Shown: piece by piece, positions 37,681 through 47,351 of the stretch | Layout of the letters: every line of letters starts with the position of its first letter | How positions within the stretch are numbered: the first letter of the stretch is position 1 | NCBI GenBank assembly: GCA_902615715.1 | Contig: CACMQA010000001.1 | Span: forward strand, 62,001-126,000 | DNA length: 64,000 bases | Reading direction: 5' to 3' | DNA from: an uncultured Pelagibacteraceae bacterium | GTDB taxonomy: Bacteria; Pseudomonadota; Alphaproteobacteria; Pelagibacterales; Pelagibacteraceae | Notes under the pieces: generated by a model | What the model saw: only the letters and a program-made list of their open reading frames with translations | The model's database searches: none | What the model was told of the DNA's origin: nothing | Position numbers and translations under genes: made by a program

Positions 37681-40113
37681 ATGAGCTTATTACCCCACGA
37701 GGCAAAAGTGGTTGTGATTGGTGGGGGTATAGCAGGTTGCTCTGCTGCTTACCATTTAGCTAACAATGGGTGGGATACGGTACTAATTGAACGAGATGTA
37801 TTAACATCAGGTACTACATGGCACGCTGCTGGGATGGTTACTCAATTAGGAACTACTCCACAAATAACTAAAATAAGAAAAAATTCCGTAAAATTTTATA
37901 ATGAACTTAAGAATATTACTGGTCTTGATACTAGCTTTAGGCAAACAGGTACAATAAATATTGCCACTACAAAATCAAGACATCAAGAATTTATGAGACA
38001 AAAAACAATGTCTAAATTATTCAACTTAAATATTGAAATTATCGATAAAAATAAATTTCAAACTCTTTATCCGATTGCAAAAAATAAAGATGTATTTAGT
38101 GGACTATTTATACCAGAAGACGGTCAAGCAGACCCGCAGATTTTAACTAAAAATATTTCAGTTGCAGCTAAAAAAAAAGGAGTAAAGATTTTTGAAAAAT
38201 GTAAATTAGAAAAAATTTTAAAGAGAGAAAATCAGATCAGAGGAGTTAAAACTAATCTTGGAGTGATTAATTGTGAGTATATAGTTTTATGTGCTGGAAT
38301 GTGGTCTAGGCAAATTGGAGAAGCGGCTGGCGTTAGTATACCACTATACCCAAATGAACACTTTTATATGATTACAGAAGATTATAAAAATTTACCAAAT
38401 CCTCTTCCAACTTTCAGAGATCCAGATACATATCTATATGCGAGAGAATATCATGGTAAAATGATGCTAGGTATTTTTGAACCTAATGCCAAAAATGCTT
38501 TTAAAAAAACTGGCAAAGTGCCTAATAATTTTTCTTTTGGTGAATTTAAAGTTGATAAAAAATATATAAAAATGCTTCATCAACTGGCTGCAAAAAGAAT
38601 TCCAACTATCAAAAATCTAGACATTGAGAGGTATTTTTCAGGCCCTGAGTCATTTACTCCAGATAGCAACTTTCTTCTTGGTGAAACAGAGGAAATTAAG
38701 AATTTTTATGTTTGTTGCGGATTTAACAGTATTGGTATTGGATCATCTGGAGGAGCAGGTAAAGCAATTGCAGAATGGATGATCAAAGGACACACTGATC
38801 AAGATTTATTAAGTCTTGATGTAAAAAGATTTGAAAAATTTAATTCCTCTTTAAAATTCATAAAGGAGAGGACCACAGAAACACTTGGTAATCTATTTAA
38901 AATGCATTGGCCATACAAGCAACTAGAAACATCAAGAAATGTTAAACTTTTACCTTATCACGAAGAGCTTAGAAAATTAGGTGCTTGTTTCGGACAAATG
39001 GCTGGGTATGAGAGACCAATGTGGTTTTCAAAAAACCAAAAGCCAATTTATAAATATAGTTATGGATCTCAAAACTGGTATCAATCAGCAAAAATAGAAT
39101 GTAATAACACAAGAAATAATTTAGGTTTTTTTGATTTAACGCCCTTTGTTAAATTTGATTTAAGTGGGAAGTATGCTCATGAACAACTACAATATCTTTC
39201 TGCAAATAATATAAAAAATATTGAAGGAAGAACTACCTATACACAAATGCTAAATCCATCTGGTGGGATAGAAGCTGATTTGACCGTAAGTTGTTTAAAA
39301 AAAAATTATTTTAGAATTATTTGTCCAGCTTTAGCTAGAAGTCATAACAAATCTCATATCATAAAAAATTTAACCAAAAAAGTGAAATTTGAGGACGTGA
39401 CTGATAAATATTCATGCATAGGTTTATTTGGTCCAAACAGTAGAAAATTTTTAACAGAATTATTCGGAAACTATTTTTCTAAAGAAGATTTTCCATTTTC
39501 TAGAGGAAAATATTTAAATATTCTTAATTCAAGGATTTGGTTTCAAAGATTATCTTTTATAGGTGAACTTGGTTGGGAAATTTACATACCAATCGAAAAA
39601 ACTAACGTTATCTTTAAAAAAATAAAAAAATTAGGAAAAAAATATGACCTTACTTACGCAGGTATGCATGCTTTAGATATTCTTAGATTGGAGAAAAAAT
39701 TTTTACATTGGGGTCATGATATTACCTCTGAAAACAATCCATTCGAAGCAGGACTGACTTTCGCAGTAAATTTTAAAAAAGATGTAAATTTTATTGGTCG
39801 AAAAGCATTAGAGGCAATTAAAGATAAGCCAATAAAAAAAAAATTAGAATTATTTTCTTTAAAAAATAATTTTATTCCTGGTAAACCTCTATTACTTCAT
39901 GACGAACCGATTTTCTTTAAAGAAAAAATTATTGGATACACAACTAGTTCAAACTATTCTTTTTGTTATAAAAAAAATATTTGTTTAGGTTATGTTAATG
40001 AAGATATAAAGGGTAAAAAAAATCTATATCTTGAGGTAGAGGGAAAAAAATACCCTATATGTCTTGAAAGAGAACCTTTGCATGATCCACACTCCTTAAA
40101 TTTACGTGCGTAA
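37681..40113 (+). CDS. FAD oxidoreductase-GcvT fusion (dimethylglycine/sarcosine dehydrogenase-like)
   Basis: VVIGGGIAGCSAAYHLANNGW, TSGTTWHAAGMVTQLG; C-terminal GcvT/aminomethyltransferase-like domain. Confidence 0.9.
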   Translation: MSLLPHEAKVVVIGGGIAGCSAAYHLANNGWDTVLIERDVLTSGTTWHAAGMVTQLGTTPQITKIRKNSVKFYNELKNITGLDTSFRQTGTINIATTKSRHQEFMRQKTMSKLFNLNIEIIDKNKFQTLYPIAKNKDVFSGLFIPEDGQADPQILTKNISVAAKKKGVKIFEKCKLEKILKRENQIRGVKTNLGVINCEYIVLCAGMWSRQIGEAAGVSIPLYPNEHFYMITEDYKNLPNPLPTFRDPDTYLYAREYHGKMMLGIFEPNAKNAFKKTGKVPNNFSFGEFKVDKKYIKMLHQLAAKRIPTIKNLDIERYFSGPESFTPDSNFLLGETEEIKNFYVCCGFNSIGIGSSGGAGKAIAEWMIKGHTDQDLLSLDVKRFEKFNSSLKFIKERTTETLGNLFKMHWPYKQLETSRNVKLLPYHEELRKLGACFGQMAGYERPMWFSKNQKPIYKYSYGSQNWYQSAKIECNNTRNNLGFFDLTPFVKFDLSGKYAHEQLQYLSANNIKNIEGRTTYTQMLNPSGGIEADLTVSCLKKNYFRIICPALARSHNKSHIIKNLTKKVKFEDVTDKYSCIGLFGPNSRKFLTELFGNYFSKEDFPFSRGKYLNILNSRIWFQRLSFIGELGWEIYIPIEKTNVIFKKIKKLGKKYDLTYAGMHALDILRLEKKFLHWGHDITSENNPFEAGLTFAVNFKKDVNFIGRKALEAIKDKPIKKKLELFSLKNNFIPGKPLLLHDEPIFFKEKIIGYTTSSNYSFCYKKNICLGYVNEDIKGKKNLYLEVEGKKYPICLEREPLHDPHSLNLRA

Positions 40114-40197
40114 TTCATTTTGGGTTATTCTTATTATTAAACCCATTTTGCTCTTTTAAAATATTTCAATTATTTAATTATATGATTAAATAATTTT

Positions 40198-40383
40198 ATG
40201 AGTACGCAGTTCAATATTGAAAAAAATCAGTCTGATTACGCTAACATTCAAAGCAAAGTTAAAGTTACCGATTTATTATCTAGGCTAAATGAAGAGAAAA
40301 AAATTGAAAAAAAAAGAAATTTAGCTCTAGGAGTTGCAGCTGTTTCAGCAGTAACAGTTTTTGGTATAATCCTTACAATTTAA
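40198..40383 (+). CDS. Small single-TM hypothetical protein
   Basis: 61 aa with C-terminal TM helix. Confidence 0.45.
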   Translation: MSTQFNIEKNQSDYANIQSKVKVTDLLSRLNEEKKIEKKRNLALGVAAVSAVTVFGIILTI

Positions 40384-40459
40384 CATCTAATTACAACAAT
40401 TTTTTTAACAAACTAAACGGATGATTTAGTTAAATAAATATATTATAAATTTTGCAATT

Positions 40460-40536
40460 GGCGAGGTAGCTCAGTTGGTTAGAGCACAGGACTCATAAGC
40501 CTGGGGTCGGCGGTTCGAATCCGCCCCTCGCTACCA
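40460..40536 (+). tRNA. tRNA-Met (CAT anticodon)
   Basis: GGCGAGG acceptor, GCTCAGTTGGTTAGAGC D-arm, CTCATAA anticodon loop, GGTTCGAATCC T-arm, CCA encoded. Confidence 0.95.
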
Positions 40537-40572
40537 TTTAACTCAAATTATTTAATTTTACCGAATCTTAAC

Positions 40573-41271
40573 TTATAATTTTTTTATTAACTTGTTTAAT
40601 CTTTTGTAATGAATTCTGTGAATTAGAGGTAAAATTCTAGATAATAAATTATTCCAAATTGATTTTTTCTTCGTAAAAAGCCAATCAAGATTGTTATGAT
40701 CAAATCCAAAACCATTATAAGAATAACCATTTGATATAAACTTCTTTATTATATTTATTTTTTGGTCTTTATTTAAATGAAAATATTCAATTGAAAAATT
40801 TTTAATATTGAATTTATTTAAATCTATATCCATTAGTATATCATAGTCTAATCCCTCGACATCTAATGAGAAAGTCTCTATTGGTAAGTTTAAAAAATTA
40901 TTATTTAAAAAATCTGTTATTTTAACTGTTCGAACTTTTATATTTTTAATTATAGAATTTGGAAAATATTTTTTTACAAATTTTTTATTGTGAGAAAGTA
41001 ATTGGTAGTGGGGTTTGTCATCTTCACTATAATACAGATCGATTTCATCATTAGAAAAATTATTAGGAGTGATAGCAAAGTTAAAAATTTTAACATTTTT
41101 ATAATTTTTCCAACAATCTTTTAATTTTTCTAAGTTTTTAGGATTTGCCTCAACTACATATATTTTTTTTTCTGAAAAATTTATATTTTTTACATATTCT
41201 GTGAAACCGTCTCTAAAATTAGAAGAGGGGTCAAGGTCACCAGCACCGGCTCCCACATGTACAAAAATCAT
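40573..41271 (-). CDS. FkbM family methyltransferase
   Basis: MIFVHVGAGAGDLDP, VVEANPKNLEKL, FSLDVEGLDYDIL. Confidence 0.8.
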   Translation of the reverse strand: MIFVHVGAGAGDLDPSSNFRDGFTEYVKNINFSEKKIYVVEANPKNLEKLKDCWKNYKNVKIFNFAITPNNFSNDEIDLYYSEDDKPHYQLLSHNKKFVKKYFPNSIIKNIKVRTVKITDFLNNNFLNLPIETFSLDVEGLDYDILMDIDLNKFNIKNFSIEYFHLNKDQKINIIKKFISNGYSYNGFGFDHNNLDWLFTKKKSIWNNLLSRILPLIHRIHYKRLNKLIKKL

Positions 41272-42041
41272 GACCTTTTTTTTAAAAGCTGCTTAAGTTT
41301 ATTTAAATTCATTGAAGTATCGAAAGGGAGATTATTTTTTCTTTCTTTTTTTAAATATTTTTTTTTAACCCTTATATTATATTTTTTTGCAAAATTATAA
41401 ACGGACGTTGATGGGCCTCCAATATTCAATACTCCTCTATTATGAATAATTTTTTTAAATATTTTGATAAATTCTTCATGAAATATAAAATTAGTTTTCA
41501 TGTCGGCAAAAGCATATTTGTGTACAAAAGGCTTTTCGGTCATGCTTACTCTTAAGATAAGTGAATTCTTATACATATGTACAGCAGCTTCAGCACCTAG
41601 TTTTGACCAAGCGTAATTATTGTTTGGAAGAAGCGGGCTTGTTTCTTTATAATTTCCTTTTTTTCCAGGATAGACGTAAGAAGTAGAAAAAAAAATTAAT
41701 TTAATATTAAGCTCGCTACATGCAATAGTAATATTAGAGGTTCCAATAATATTTAGATTTATACTTTTTTGAAAATTTTTTTCATGTAGATTCAAAGGTC
41801 TTGATAGCCCAGCTAAGTGAATTAAATATCTAGGTTTATTTTTTTTTAAATATTTTAAAATTGATTTTAGATTTAGTATATTAAGTTCTCTCTTATTTGG
41901 AAAAATATAATTTTTATCTACATTTTTTTTTAAAATTTTACCGAATCTTCCGTTACCACCAGTTACAACTATTTTAAATTTATTTGACATGCGAGATCCA
42001 TTTTCCACCTTTTTTTTTATATTGGAATTCTTTTTTGACAA
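41268..42041 (-). CDS. NAD-dependent sugar epimerase/reductase (RmlD-like); start may be internal
   Basis: IVVTGGNGRFGKIL, FFSTSYVYPGKKGNYKETSPLLPNNNYAWSKLGAE. Confidence 0.8.
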   Translation of the reverse strand: MSKKNSNIKKKVENGSRMSNKFKIVVTGGNGRFGKILKKNVDKNYIFPNKRELNILNLKSILKYLKKNKPRYLIHLAGLSRPLNLHEKNFQKSINLNIIGTSNITIACSELNIKLIFFSTSYVYPGKKGNYKETSPLLPNNNYAWSKLGAEAAVHMYKNSLILRVSMTEKPFVHKYAFADMKTNFIFHEEFIKIFKKIIHNRGVLNIGGPSTSVYNFAKKYNIRVKKKYLKKERKNNLPFDTSMNLNKLKQLLKKRS

Positions 42042-43176
42042 TTTCCTTTTTATGATTCCATGAATTTAAAATTGTAAAATCTGGGTAATTTTTTCTAAAA
42101 TAATCTGGACTTTTGATTGGGATGTGTGTACCTGGCGAGTATTTTCCAATTTTTTCTTTTGTAGAATCTACAATAAAATCGATGTAGCTATGATCAATTC
42201 CACAATAATTAAGCGCAGTAGTACTTTTTGCTGAAGCAGCGTATCCACAAATTTTTTTTCCCTTTTTTTTAAGATCTTTAATTAAAGTTCTAAATTTTTT
42301 TCTAGATTTTTCACAATCTCTTTTAAATTTAAGACAAGAACTAAATTTATGTAGTTTTTCAAGTTTTTCTTTTTTCAATAAACGATTTATGACATTGTTC
42401 GTTTTAAAAACTTTTTTTCTTGCAATAACATATCTCATTGAACCACCGTGGGTTTTTTGAGGTACCGCATTTATCAAGTCGAATCCAAAACTGTTGAAAA
42501 TAGTTTTTATTGAATGCAATGAAAAAATAAAGACATGAGCATCATAGATTTGATCATACGAGACTCTTCGAAACATAGAACCTAAATACGGCTCTTCGAA
42601 TATAAACAAGCCATCATCTGTTAACAAGCAATCGATGCTTTTAATCAAATTTTTTAAATCAGGAATATGACAAATTACATTAGCGGCACAAATGAGATTT
42701 ATCTTATTTTTTAAATTTTTCAATTTCGAAACATTTTTAAAATTAAAAAATTTTGAGACAACTTTTAATTTTTTTTTTCTAGCAATATTTGCCACATTTA
42801 GAGAAGGTTCAAATCCTAAAATTTCGTACTTTTTTTTTGCAAAATATAATGAAAAAGTTCCATCATTAGATCCAATTTCAATTATTTTATCACTTTTCTT
42901 CAAGTAGTTTTTTTCCAACCAAATAAAAAATTTTTTAAAATGTTCTTTCATATATTTTGATTTATGAGTAAAAAATGGGTACTTGTTATTAAAAATCTTC
43001 GATGACTTTGGATAATCACCTACTTGAAATAGAAAATTTTGTTCATTAAATCCAACTTTAAGATTATAAAAAAATTCTTTTTTAAAATCTTTTTTTAACA
43101 AAAAACCATTTGCCATAGGCATTCTGCCAAATGACATTATGGTCTTTATCCTTTTTTTTGTTACTTTACAGAACAT
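41980..43176 (-). CDS. NDP-hexose C-methyltransferase-like protein
   Basis: IEIGSNDGTFSLYF, VICHIPDL, C-terminal YAASAKSTTALNYCGID. Confidence 0.85.
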   Translation of the reverse strand: MFCKVTKKRIKTIMSFGRMPMANGFLLKKDFKKEFFYNLKVGFNEQNFLFQVGDYPKSSKIFNNKYPFFTHKSKYMKEHFKKFFIWLEKNYLKKSDKIIEIGSNDGTFSLYFAKKKYEILGFEPSLNVANIARKKKLKVVSKFFNFKNVSKLKNLKNKINLICAANVICHIPDLKNLIKSIDCLLTDDGLFIFEEPYLGSMFRRVSYDQIYDAHVFIFSLHSIKTIFNSFGFDLINAVPQKTHGGSMRYVIARKKVFKTNNVINRLLKKEKLEKLHKFSSCLKFKRDCEKSRKKFRTLIKDLKKKGKKICGYAASAKSTTALNYCGIDHSYIDFIVDSTKEKIGKYSPGTHIPIKSPDYFRKNYPDFTILNSWNHKKEIVKKEFQYKKKGGKWISHVK

Positions 43177-43179
43177 AAA

Positions 43180-43989
43180 TTATATTAAATTCTCTTTATT
43201 AATATTATAAAAAGCGATTGGCCAAACTTTTACTTTAGCGTATTTATTAAACCAGTAAGATACAAATCTCTCCATTAAAAATGCATAAATTCTAGTGTTA
43301 CCGTAACTATCTTTGTTAAAACCAAAAACTTTTTCACATCGCTCTAACCAAGGAAAAATAGTATTATAAAAATTGTGAATTATTTTTTTATTTTTAATTA
43401 TAAACATATTGCCACGATTGTAAAAATTTTGATTTTTCATAAATGAACTAAAATCTTTTTTATCATTATCGTTTAGCATTTCAATTGCTTTATCTAAATT
43501 TCCATAACCATGAAAAGAGTCAAAATGTAATTTTAAATTCCAATTTTTTTTAAAAATAAATGTTGGATTTAAAATAAAAGACTTTAAACCATGTTTTAAA
43601 ACCTTCATAGGTGTCCAGCCATCCATAAAGATGTTCTGTCCTAAAATCACATCATAATTATCCCAATCATTAGGTATTTCACTTAAAAAATCCTGTTTAT
43701 TAAAAATTTTTAATGAGTTTGATGACTTTGTCCAAAAACGTCTATATGCGCAAAATCCTATCCAGGTATGATCACTAATTTCCTTAAGTTTATTTTTCCA
43801 GAACCAATAATGAAACGTATATTCCCCGTAAAAACTATTTTTTACAGAGATGTTTTCACCAGAGTTATCTCTTATCCACTTAGAAGAGAATTTTTTATTA
43901 CCTAATCCTACAGGTATGTAATTAAGTGATTTAATTTTATCATAATCCTCATCATTTAAACTTAAGCAAAACATATGTAAGTTGTTCAT
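43180..43989 (-). CDS. DUF4422-type glycosyltransferase-like protein
   Basis: WIRDNSGENIS...YGEYTFHYWFWKN...WIGFCAYRRFW, MFIIKNK. Confidence 0.7.
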   Translation of the reverse strand: MNNLHMFCLSLNDEDYDKIKSLNYIPVGLGNKKFSSKWIRDNSGENISVKNSFYGEYTFHYWFWKNKLKEISDHTWIGFCAYRRFWTKSSNSLKIFNKQDFLSEIPNDWDNYDVILGQNIFMDGWTPMKVLKHGLKSFILNPTFIFKKNWNLKLHFDSFHGYGNLDKAIEMLNDNDKKDFSSFMKNQNFYNRGNMFIIKNKKIIHNFYNTIFPWLERCEKVFGFNKDSYGNTRIYAFLMERFVSYWFNKYAKVKVWPIAFYNINKENLI

Positions 43990-44523
43990 TTAAATTTTAT
44001 TTTTATGACAAAAGTTTGTAAACGATGGATTATTTTTATCTTTTTTGGATATAATAAATTTTTTCTTTGGCCATCTTATTTTTAATTTTTTGTCATTCCA
44101 AAGAATTCCAGTCTCACTTATCTTAGACCTATAATTATTGTTACTGTAGAGAACAATATTCTCTGTTTCGATCCCTAAAAAACCATGAGCACAACCAGCG
44201 GGTATAAGTAAAGATTTGGCATTTTTTTCAGATAAAATTGTTTTAAAATTTTTACCAAAAGTTTTCGAGTTTTTTCTTAAATCAACCACTACATCTAAAA
44301 TTTTGCCTTTAACAACTGATACAAATTTTTCTTGGCTATTTTTAGTTTGTATGTGAAGACCTCTTAAAACATTTTTTTTAGATTTTGACATACACCAAAA
44401 TATAGGTTTATGTATTTTTAATTTTTTTTTGATAAAGATTTCTTTGAAAAAACCCCTAGAGTCGTAATAATTTTTTCCTTTTATTATCTTAAGACCTTTA
44501 ATTCTTGTATTTAAAATTTTCAT
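43990..44523 (-). CDS. rmlC: dTDP-4-dehydrorhamnose 3,5-epimerase family
   Basis: DSRGFFKEIF, VLRGLHIQT, IPAGCAHGFL. Confidence 0.92.
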   Translation of the reverse strand: MKILNTRIKGLKIIKGKNYYDSRGFFKEIFIKKKLKIHKPIFWCMSKSKKNVLRGLHIQTKNSQEKFVSVVKGKILDVVVDLRKNSKTFGKNFKTILSEKNAKSLLIPAGCAHGFLGIETENIVLYSNNNYRSKISETGILWNDKKLKIRWPKKKFIISKKDKNNPSFTNFCHKNKI

Positions 44524-45389
44524 TAAATTAAATTTTTAAGATATTTTGAGTATTCACAATTTCCATAAAAAGACATTTGGTTTTTCATCTCTTTGATTTT
44601 AATCCATTTATTTTTTAATGAAATTTCCTCAAGACATGCGATTTTAAATCCTTGTCGATTCTCTATTGTGGAAATAAAATTCGAAGCGCTATAAAAATCT
44701 TCAATACTACCTGTATCCAGCCATACGCCACCTCTACCTAACATTTCAGAGTTTAAATTATTTTTTTTTCTATAGATATTTAACAAATCTGTTATTTCAA
44801 TTTCTTTTCTTTGAGATGGTTTTAAAGTTTTACTATATTTAACAACATTATTATCAAAAAAATAAAGGCCTGTTACAGCTAAATTAGAAATATATTTTTT
44901 TGGTTTTTCTATTATCTTTAGAACTTTATTTTGAGAATTAATTTTTGCTACACCATATAAATTAGGATTTTTAACAGGATGGATAAACACAGTAGCTCCT
45001 TTTTTTAATTTAACACATCCTTTCAATTTTAATGTAAAGCTTTGACCGTAAAAGAAATTATCACCCAATATAAGAGCCACGTTATCTTTTCCTATAAATT
45101 TTTCACCTAGAATAAATGCTTCTGGCAAACCTCTTGGTTTTAGCTGTTCTTTATATTGAATGTTTAATCCTAAATTATTATTTTTTGGCAATATTTTTTG
45201 AAATTGACTTAATTGACCTTTGTTTACTATTATTAAAATATCTCTAATACCAGCTAACATTAACACCGAAAGTGGATAATAAATTAATGGTTTATCATAT
45301 AATGGTAATAATTGTTTATTTACTGCTTTTGTAAGCGGGCTCATTCTAGTTCCCATACCTCCAGCTAAAATAATCCCTTTCTTAATCAT
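44523..45389 (-). CDS. rmlA: Glucose-1-phosphate thymidylyltransferase
   Basis: KGIILAGGMGTRMSPLTKAVNKQLLPLYDKPLIYYPLSVLMLAGI. Confidence 0.97.
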   Translation of the reverse strand: MIKKGIILAGGMGTRMSPLTKAVNKQLLPLYDKPLIYYPLSVLMLAGIRDILIIVNKGQLSQFQKILPKNNNLGLNIQYKEQLKPRGLPEAFILGEKFIGKDNVALILGDNFFYGQSFTLKLKGCVKLKKGATVFIHPVKNPNLYGVAKINSQNKVLKIIEKPKKYISNLAVTGLYFFDNNVVKYSKTLKPSQRKEIEITDLLNIYRKKNNLNSEMLGRGGVWLDTGSIEDFYSASNFISTIENRQGFKIACLEEISLKNKWIKIKEMKNQMSFYGNCEYSKYLKNLI

Positions 45390-46411
45390 ACTTTTAGTCC
45401 TAATCTTTTTTCATAACTTTTTTTTGCTATGTTGTTTAAGAATTTTTTGTTATTAAGATACCAACTTATTGTTTCTTTAAGGCCAGCATCAAACTTCTTT
45501 TTGGGTTTCCATTTTAACTGCCTAAAAATTTTTTTGTTATCTAAAGCATATCTAAAATCATGACCCGGCCTGTCTTTAACAAATTTTATTTTGGTTTTAT
45601 TTCCAATTTTTATTTTCATATTTTTACAGACTTTTAGAATTTTTTTTACTAAGTCTATATTTCTTAAATTAATTCCTGAGCCAACATTATAGCTTTCTCC
45701 ACTCTTACCTTTTAAATATAACATGAATAAGGCTTCACAATGGTCCTCTACATGTATCCATTCTCTTGAATTTTCACCTTTTGAATAAATTGGAAGTTCT
45801 TTGTTATTAAAAATATTTGAAATCATTTTAGGAATTAATTTTTCAGGAAATTGGTAAGGTCCATAATTATTACTACAATTAGATATTACAGCTTTTATTT
45901 TATAAGTTCTTATATAAGATTTTACTAAGTGATCTGCACTAGCTTTTGAAGCTGAATAAGGAGAGCTTGGCTCATATTTATGATCTTCGTTAGATCTAAT
46001 ATTTTTTTTTATATCTCCAAATACCTCATCAGTTGAAATATGAATCAGTTTTGGATTAATTTTCTTTTTTTGTAAAAATCTTAATGCCTCAAGTAAACTA
46101 AAAGTTCCATTAATATTTGTGTGTATAAAATTTGCAGGACCGTCAATAGACCTGTCAACGTGAGTCTCTGCAGCTAGGTTGAAGATTGCTTTTGGTTTAT
46201 ATCTCTTAATTATACCGATTAATTTATTTTTATTGATTAAATCTACTTTTATTAACTTATAATTCTTTTTATTTCTTAATATATTTTTGTACTTATTAGA
46301 TGAGTATGTTAGTTTGTCTAAATTGACTACGAAAAATTTTTTTTTTAGTAAAAAATTAACAAGGTTTGTGCCAATAAATCCTGATCCTCCTGTAACGATG
46401 ATTTTTTTCAT
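45386..46411 (-). CDS. rmlB: dTDP-glucose 4,6-dehydratase
   Basis: VTGGSGFIGTNLV, AAETHVDRSIDGP, STDEVFGD, YSASKASADHLV. Confidence 0.96.
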   Translation of the reverse strand: MKKIIVTGGSGFIGTNLVNFLLKKKFFVVNLDKLTYSSNKYKNILRNKKNYKLIKVDLINKNKLIGIIKRYKPKAIFNLAAETHVDRSIDGPANFIHTNINGTFSLLEALRFLQKKKINPKLIHISTDEVFGDIKKNIRSNEDHKYEPSSPYSASKASADHLVKSYIRTYKIKAVISNCSNNYGPYQFPEKLIPKMISNIFNNKELPIYSKGENSREWIHVEDHCEALFMLYLKGKSGESYNVGSGINLRNIDLVKKILKVCKNMKIKIGNKTKIKFVKDRPGHDFRYALDNKKIFRQLKWKPKKKFDAGLKETISWYLNNKKFLNNIAKKSYEKRLGLKV

Positions 46412-46486
46412 TTAATTAAAGAATTTTAAATCTAATGTGTTAAATTAGTAAAAGAATTATCATTTAAAATCAAATATTATTTCTAA

Positions 46487-47320
46487 ATGGAATCAAATGA
46501 GCTTACTATTATAATCGTTACGTTTAAAAGTGAGGAAAAAGTTATTAATTGCTTAAATTCAATTCCTAATGAAATTCCAGTGATAGTAGTTGAGAATTCA
46601 AAAAATGAAAATTTTAAAAAAAAAATTGAAAATAATTATACCAACGTAAAATGTATACTTACCGGAGAAAATAAAGGTTACTCGGTTGCGAACAATTTAG
46701 GACTAAATCTTGTAAAAACAAAATATGCTTTAGTTTTGAACCCCGATACAGTTTTGGATAACGATGCGATAAAAAATTTTTTTGTTTCAGCTAACTTAGA
46801 AAAAGATTTTTGGTTAATGGGCCCAGCTAACGATCAAACGGTAGAAATAGAGTTTAAAGAAAATACTCTATGTGAAGTTAATAACCTTAAGGGTTTTGCA
46901 ATTTTTTTTAATATTAGTAAATTTAATAACGAGTTTTTTGATGAAAATTTTTTCCTTTTTTTTGAGGAGATTGACTTATGCAAAAGGGTAAAAATTAATG
47001 GTGGGAAAATTTTACTTAACAAGCTCATAAAAATTAAACATGAGGGCTCAAGCTCAGTAAATATTAAAGAAACACATGAGCTTGAAAAAAATAGAAATTG
47101 GCATTGGATGTGGTCAACATTTTACTTTCAAAAAAAATATAAAGGATTTTTTTTTGCTATCCTTATTATTTTTCCTAAATTGTTTTCTGCTGTTATTAAG
47201 TCATTATTTTATCTTATTATTTTTAACAAAAAAAAAAGAGATATTTATTTGAGTAGATTAAGTGGTATTTTTAATTCTATAGCTGGCAATAAGTCTTGGT
47301 ATAGACCACCATTAGATTGA
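46487..47320 (+). CDS. Glycosyltransferase family 2
   Basis: LTIIIVTFKSEEKVINCL, NKGYSVANNLGL, LVLNPDTVL. Confidence 0.9.
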   Translation: MESNELTIIIVTFKSEEKVINCLNSIPNEIPVIVVENSKNENFKKKIENNYTNVKCILTGENKGYSVANNLGLNLVKTKYALVLNPDTVLDNDAIKNFFVSANLEKDFWLMGPANDQTVEIEFKENTLCEVNNLKGFAIFFNISKFNNEFFDENFFLFFEEIDLCKRVKINGGKILLNKLIKIKHEGSSSVNIKETHELEKNRNWHWMWSTFYFQKKYKGFFFAILIIFPKLFSAVIKSLFYLIIFNKKKRDIYLSRLSGIFNSIAGNKSWYRPPLD

Positions 47321-47351
47321 TTTATTTAATTTAAAAATATAAAAAATTGTA

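Noticed and set aside
40119-40150. TGGGTT...AACCCA small inverted repeat after the DMGDH-like gene
   Set aside because: Only 6-bp stem with long AT loop and no T-run immediately following; too weak to call a terminator
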